The notes under the pieces: model-generated
The model's database searches: none
What the model saw: only the letters and a program-made list of their open reading frames with translations
What the model was told of the DNA's origin: nothing
Shown here: positions 63,986-64,000 of the stretch, piece after piece
Layout of the letters: every line of letters begins with the position of its first letter
How positions within the stretch are numbered: position 1 is the first letter of the stretch
Position numbers and translations under genes: made by a program
Source: JAAELZ01 sp965237485
GTDB lineage: Bacteria; Pseudomonadota; Gammaproteobacteria; Arenicellales; Poriferihabitantaceae
Direction of reading: 5' to 3'
DNA length: 64,000 nucleotides
NCBI GenBank assembly: GCA_965237485.1
Contig: CBDEFQ010000009.1
Location: forward strand, 1,380,553 to 1,444,552

Positions 63986-64000
63986 ATGATATTAAAAATT
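63986..64000 (+). CDS. Start of a gene cut by the window end
   Basis: ATG 63986 preceded by AAGGAAAG at 8 bp; first codons MILKI. Only a position call; what it encodes is outside. Confidence 0.35.

Overview
The window reads as a marine gammaproteobacterial chromosome of moderate GC. The tonB-like / yqgE / ruvX / pyrB / catalytically dead pyrC' order at 47-51 kb is a gammaproteobacterial arrangement, and most of the left half is a methylated-amine (TMAO, dimethylamine, methylamine) and C1 locus of the kind known from marine heterotrophs. I cannot name the genus.

Layout. 1-7.1 kb: the dimethylamine monooxygenase operon dmmDABC, destroyed by two clean insertion sequences (an IS21-type element in dmmB, an IS4-type element in dmmC) plus a frameshift. 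7.2-17.3 kb: the methylamine module. On the minus strand, an ammonium/methylammonium transporter (frameshifted), a tiny membrane protein, mgsABC, gmaS and a GNAT remnant; divergent from it an XRE-cupin regulator, a broken gamma-glutamylcyclotransferase-like gene, and a second intact amt followed by a second tiny membrane protein. 17.4-21.5 kb: serine-cycle enzymes (serine-glyoxylate aminotransferase, glycerate 2-kinase, hydroxypyruvate/glyoxylate reductase). 21.6-28.2 kb: TMAO uptake and demethylation (tmoX, tmoV, tmoW, tdm). 28.5-35.7 kb: N-formylglutamate amidohydrolase family gene, LysR regulator, glycine cleavage system gcvT-gcvH-gcvP and lipA; then an orphan TmoX-like binding protein. 36.9-40.8 kb: a metallo-beta-lactamase lipoprotein gene split by nested transposons. 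41-51 kb: ordinary chromosomal genes (rhomboid, acnA, broken paiB, inositol-phosphatase family, tonB-like/yqgE/ruvX/pyrB/pyrC'). 51-64 kb: accessory region with small repeats, a single-chain Type ISP restriction-modification enzyme coupled to a GHKL-ATPase/nuclease (frameshifted), an integrase remnant, a cysteine-rich Sel1-repeat protein, and remnants of small mobile genes.

How it works together. TMAO is imported by TmoXVW and cleaved by Tdm to dimethylamine and formaldehyde. Dimethylamine would go through DmmDABC to methylamine, which GmaS and MgsABC turn into gamma-glutamylmethylamide and then N-methylglutamate. Released C1 and glycine can be handled by the glycine cleavage system and the serine-cycle enzymes. 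Because dmmB and dmmC are both interrupted here, the middle step looks lost unless there is another copy elsewhere.

The window is rich in gene decay. Some lesions are IS insertions with target duplications or nonsense codons and look real. Several others are one-base changes in short homopolymers, which could be sequencing errors. Three copies of a 270-bp palindromic MITE-like element, two copies of a second 160-bp palindromic element and six copies of a GGGGTCTGACCCC palindrome are scattered from 15 kb to the right end. No tRNA, rRNA or CRISPR was seen.
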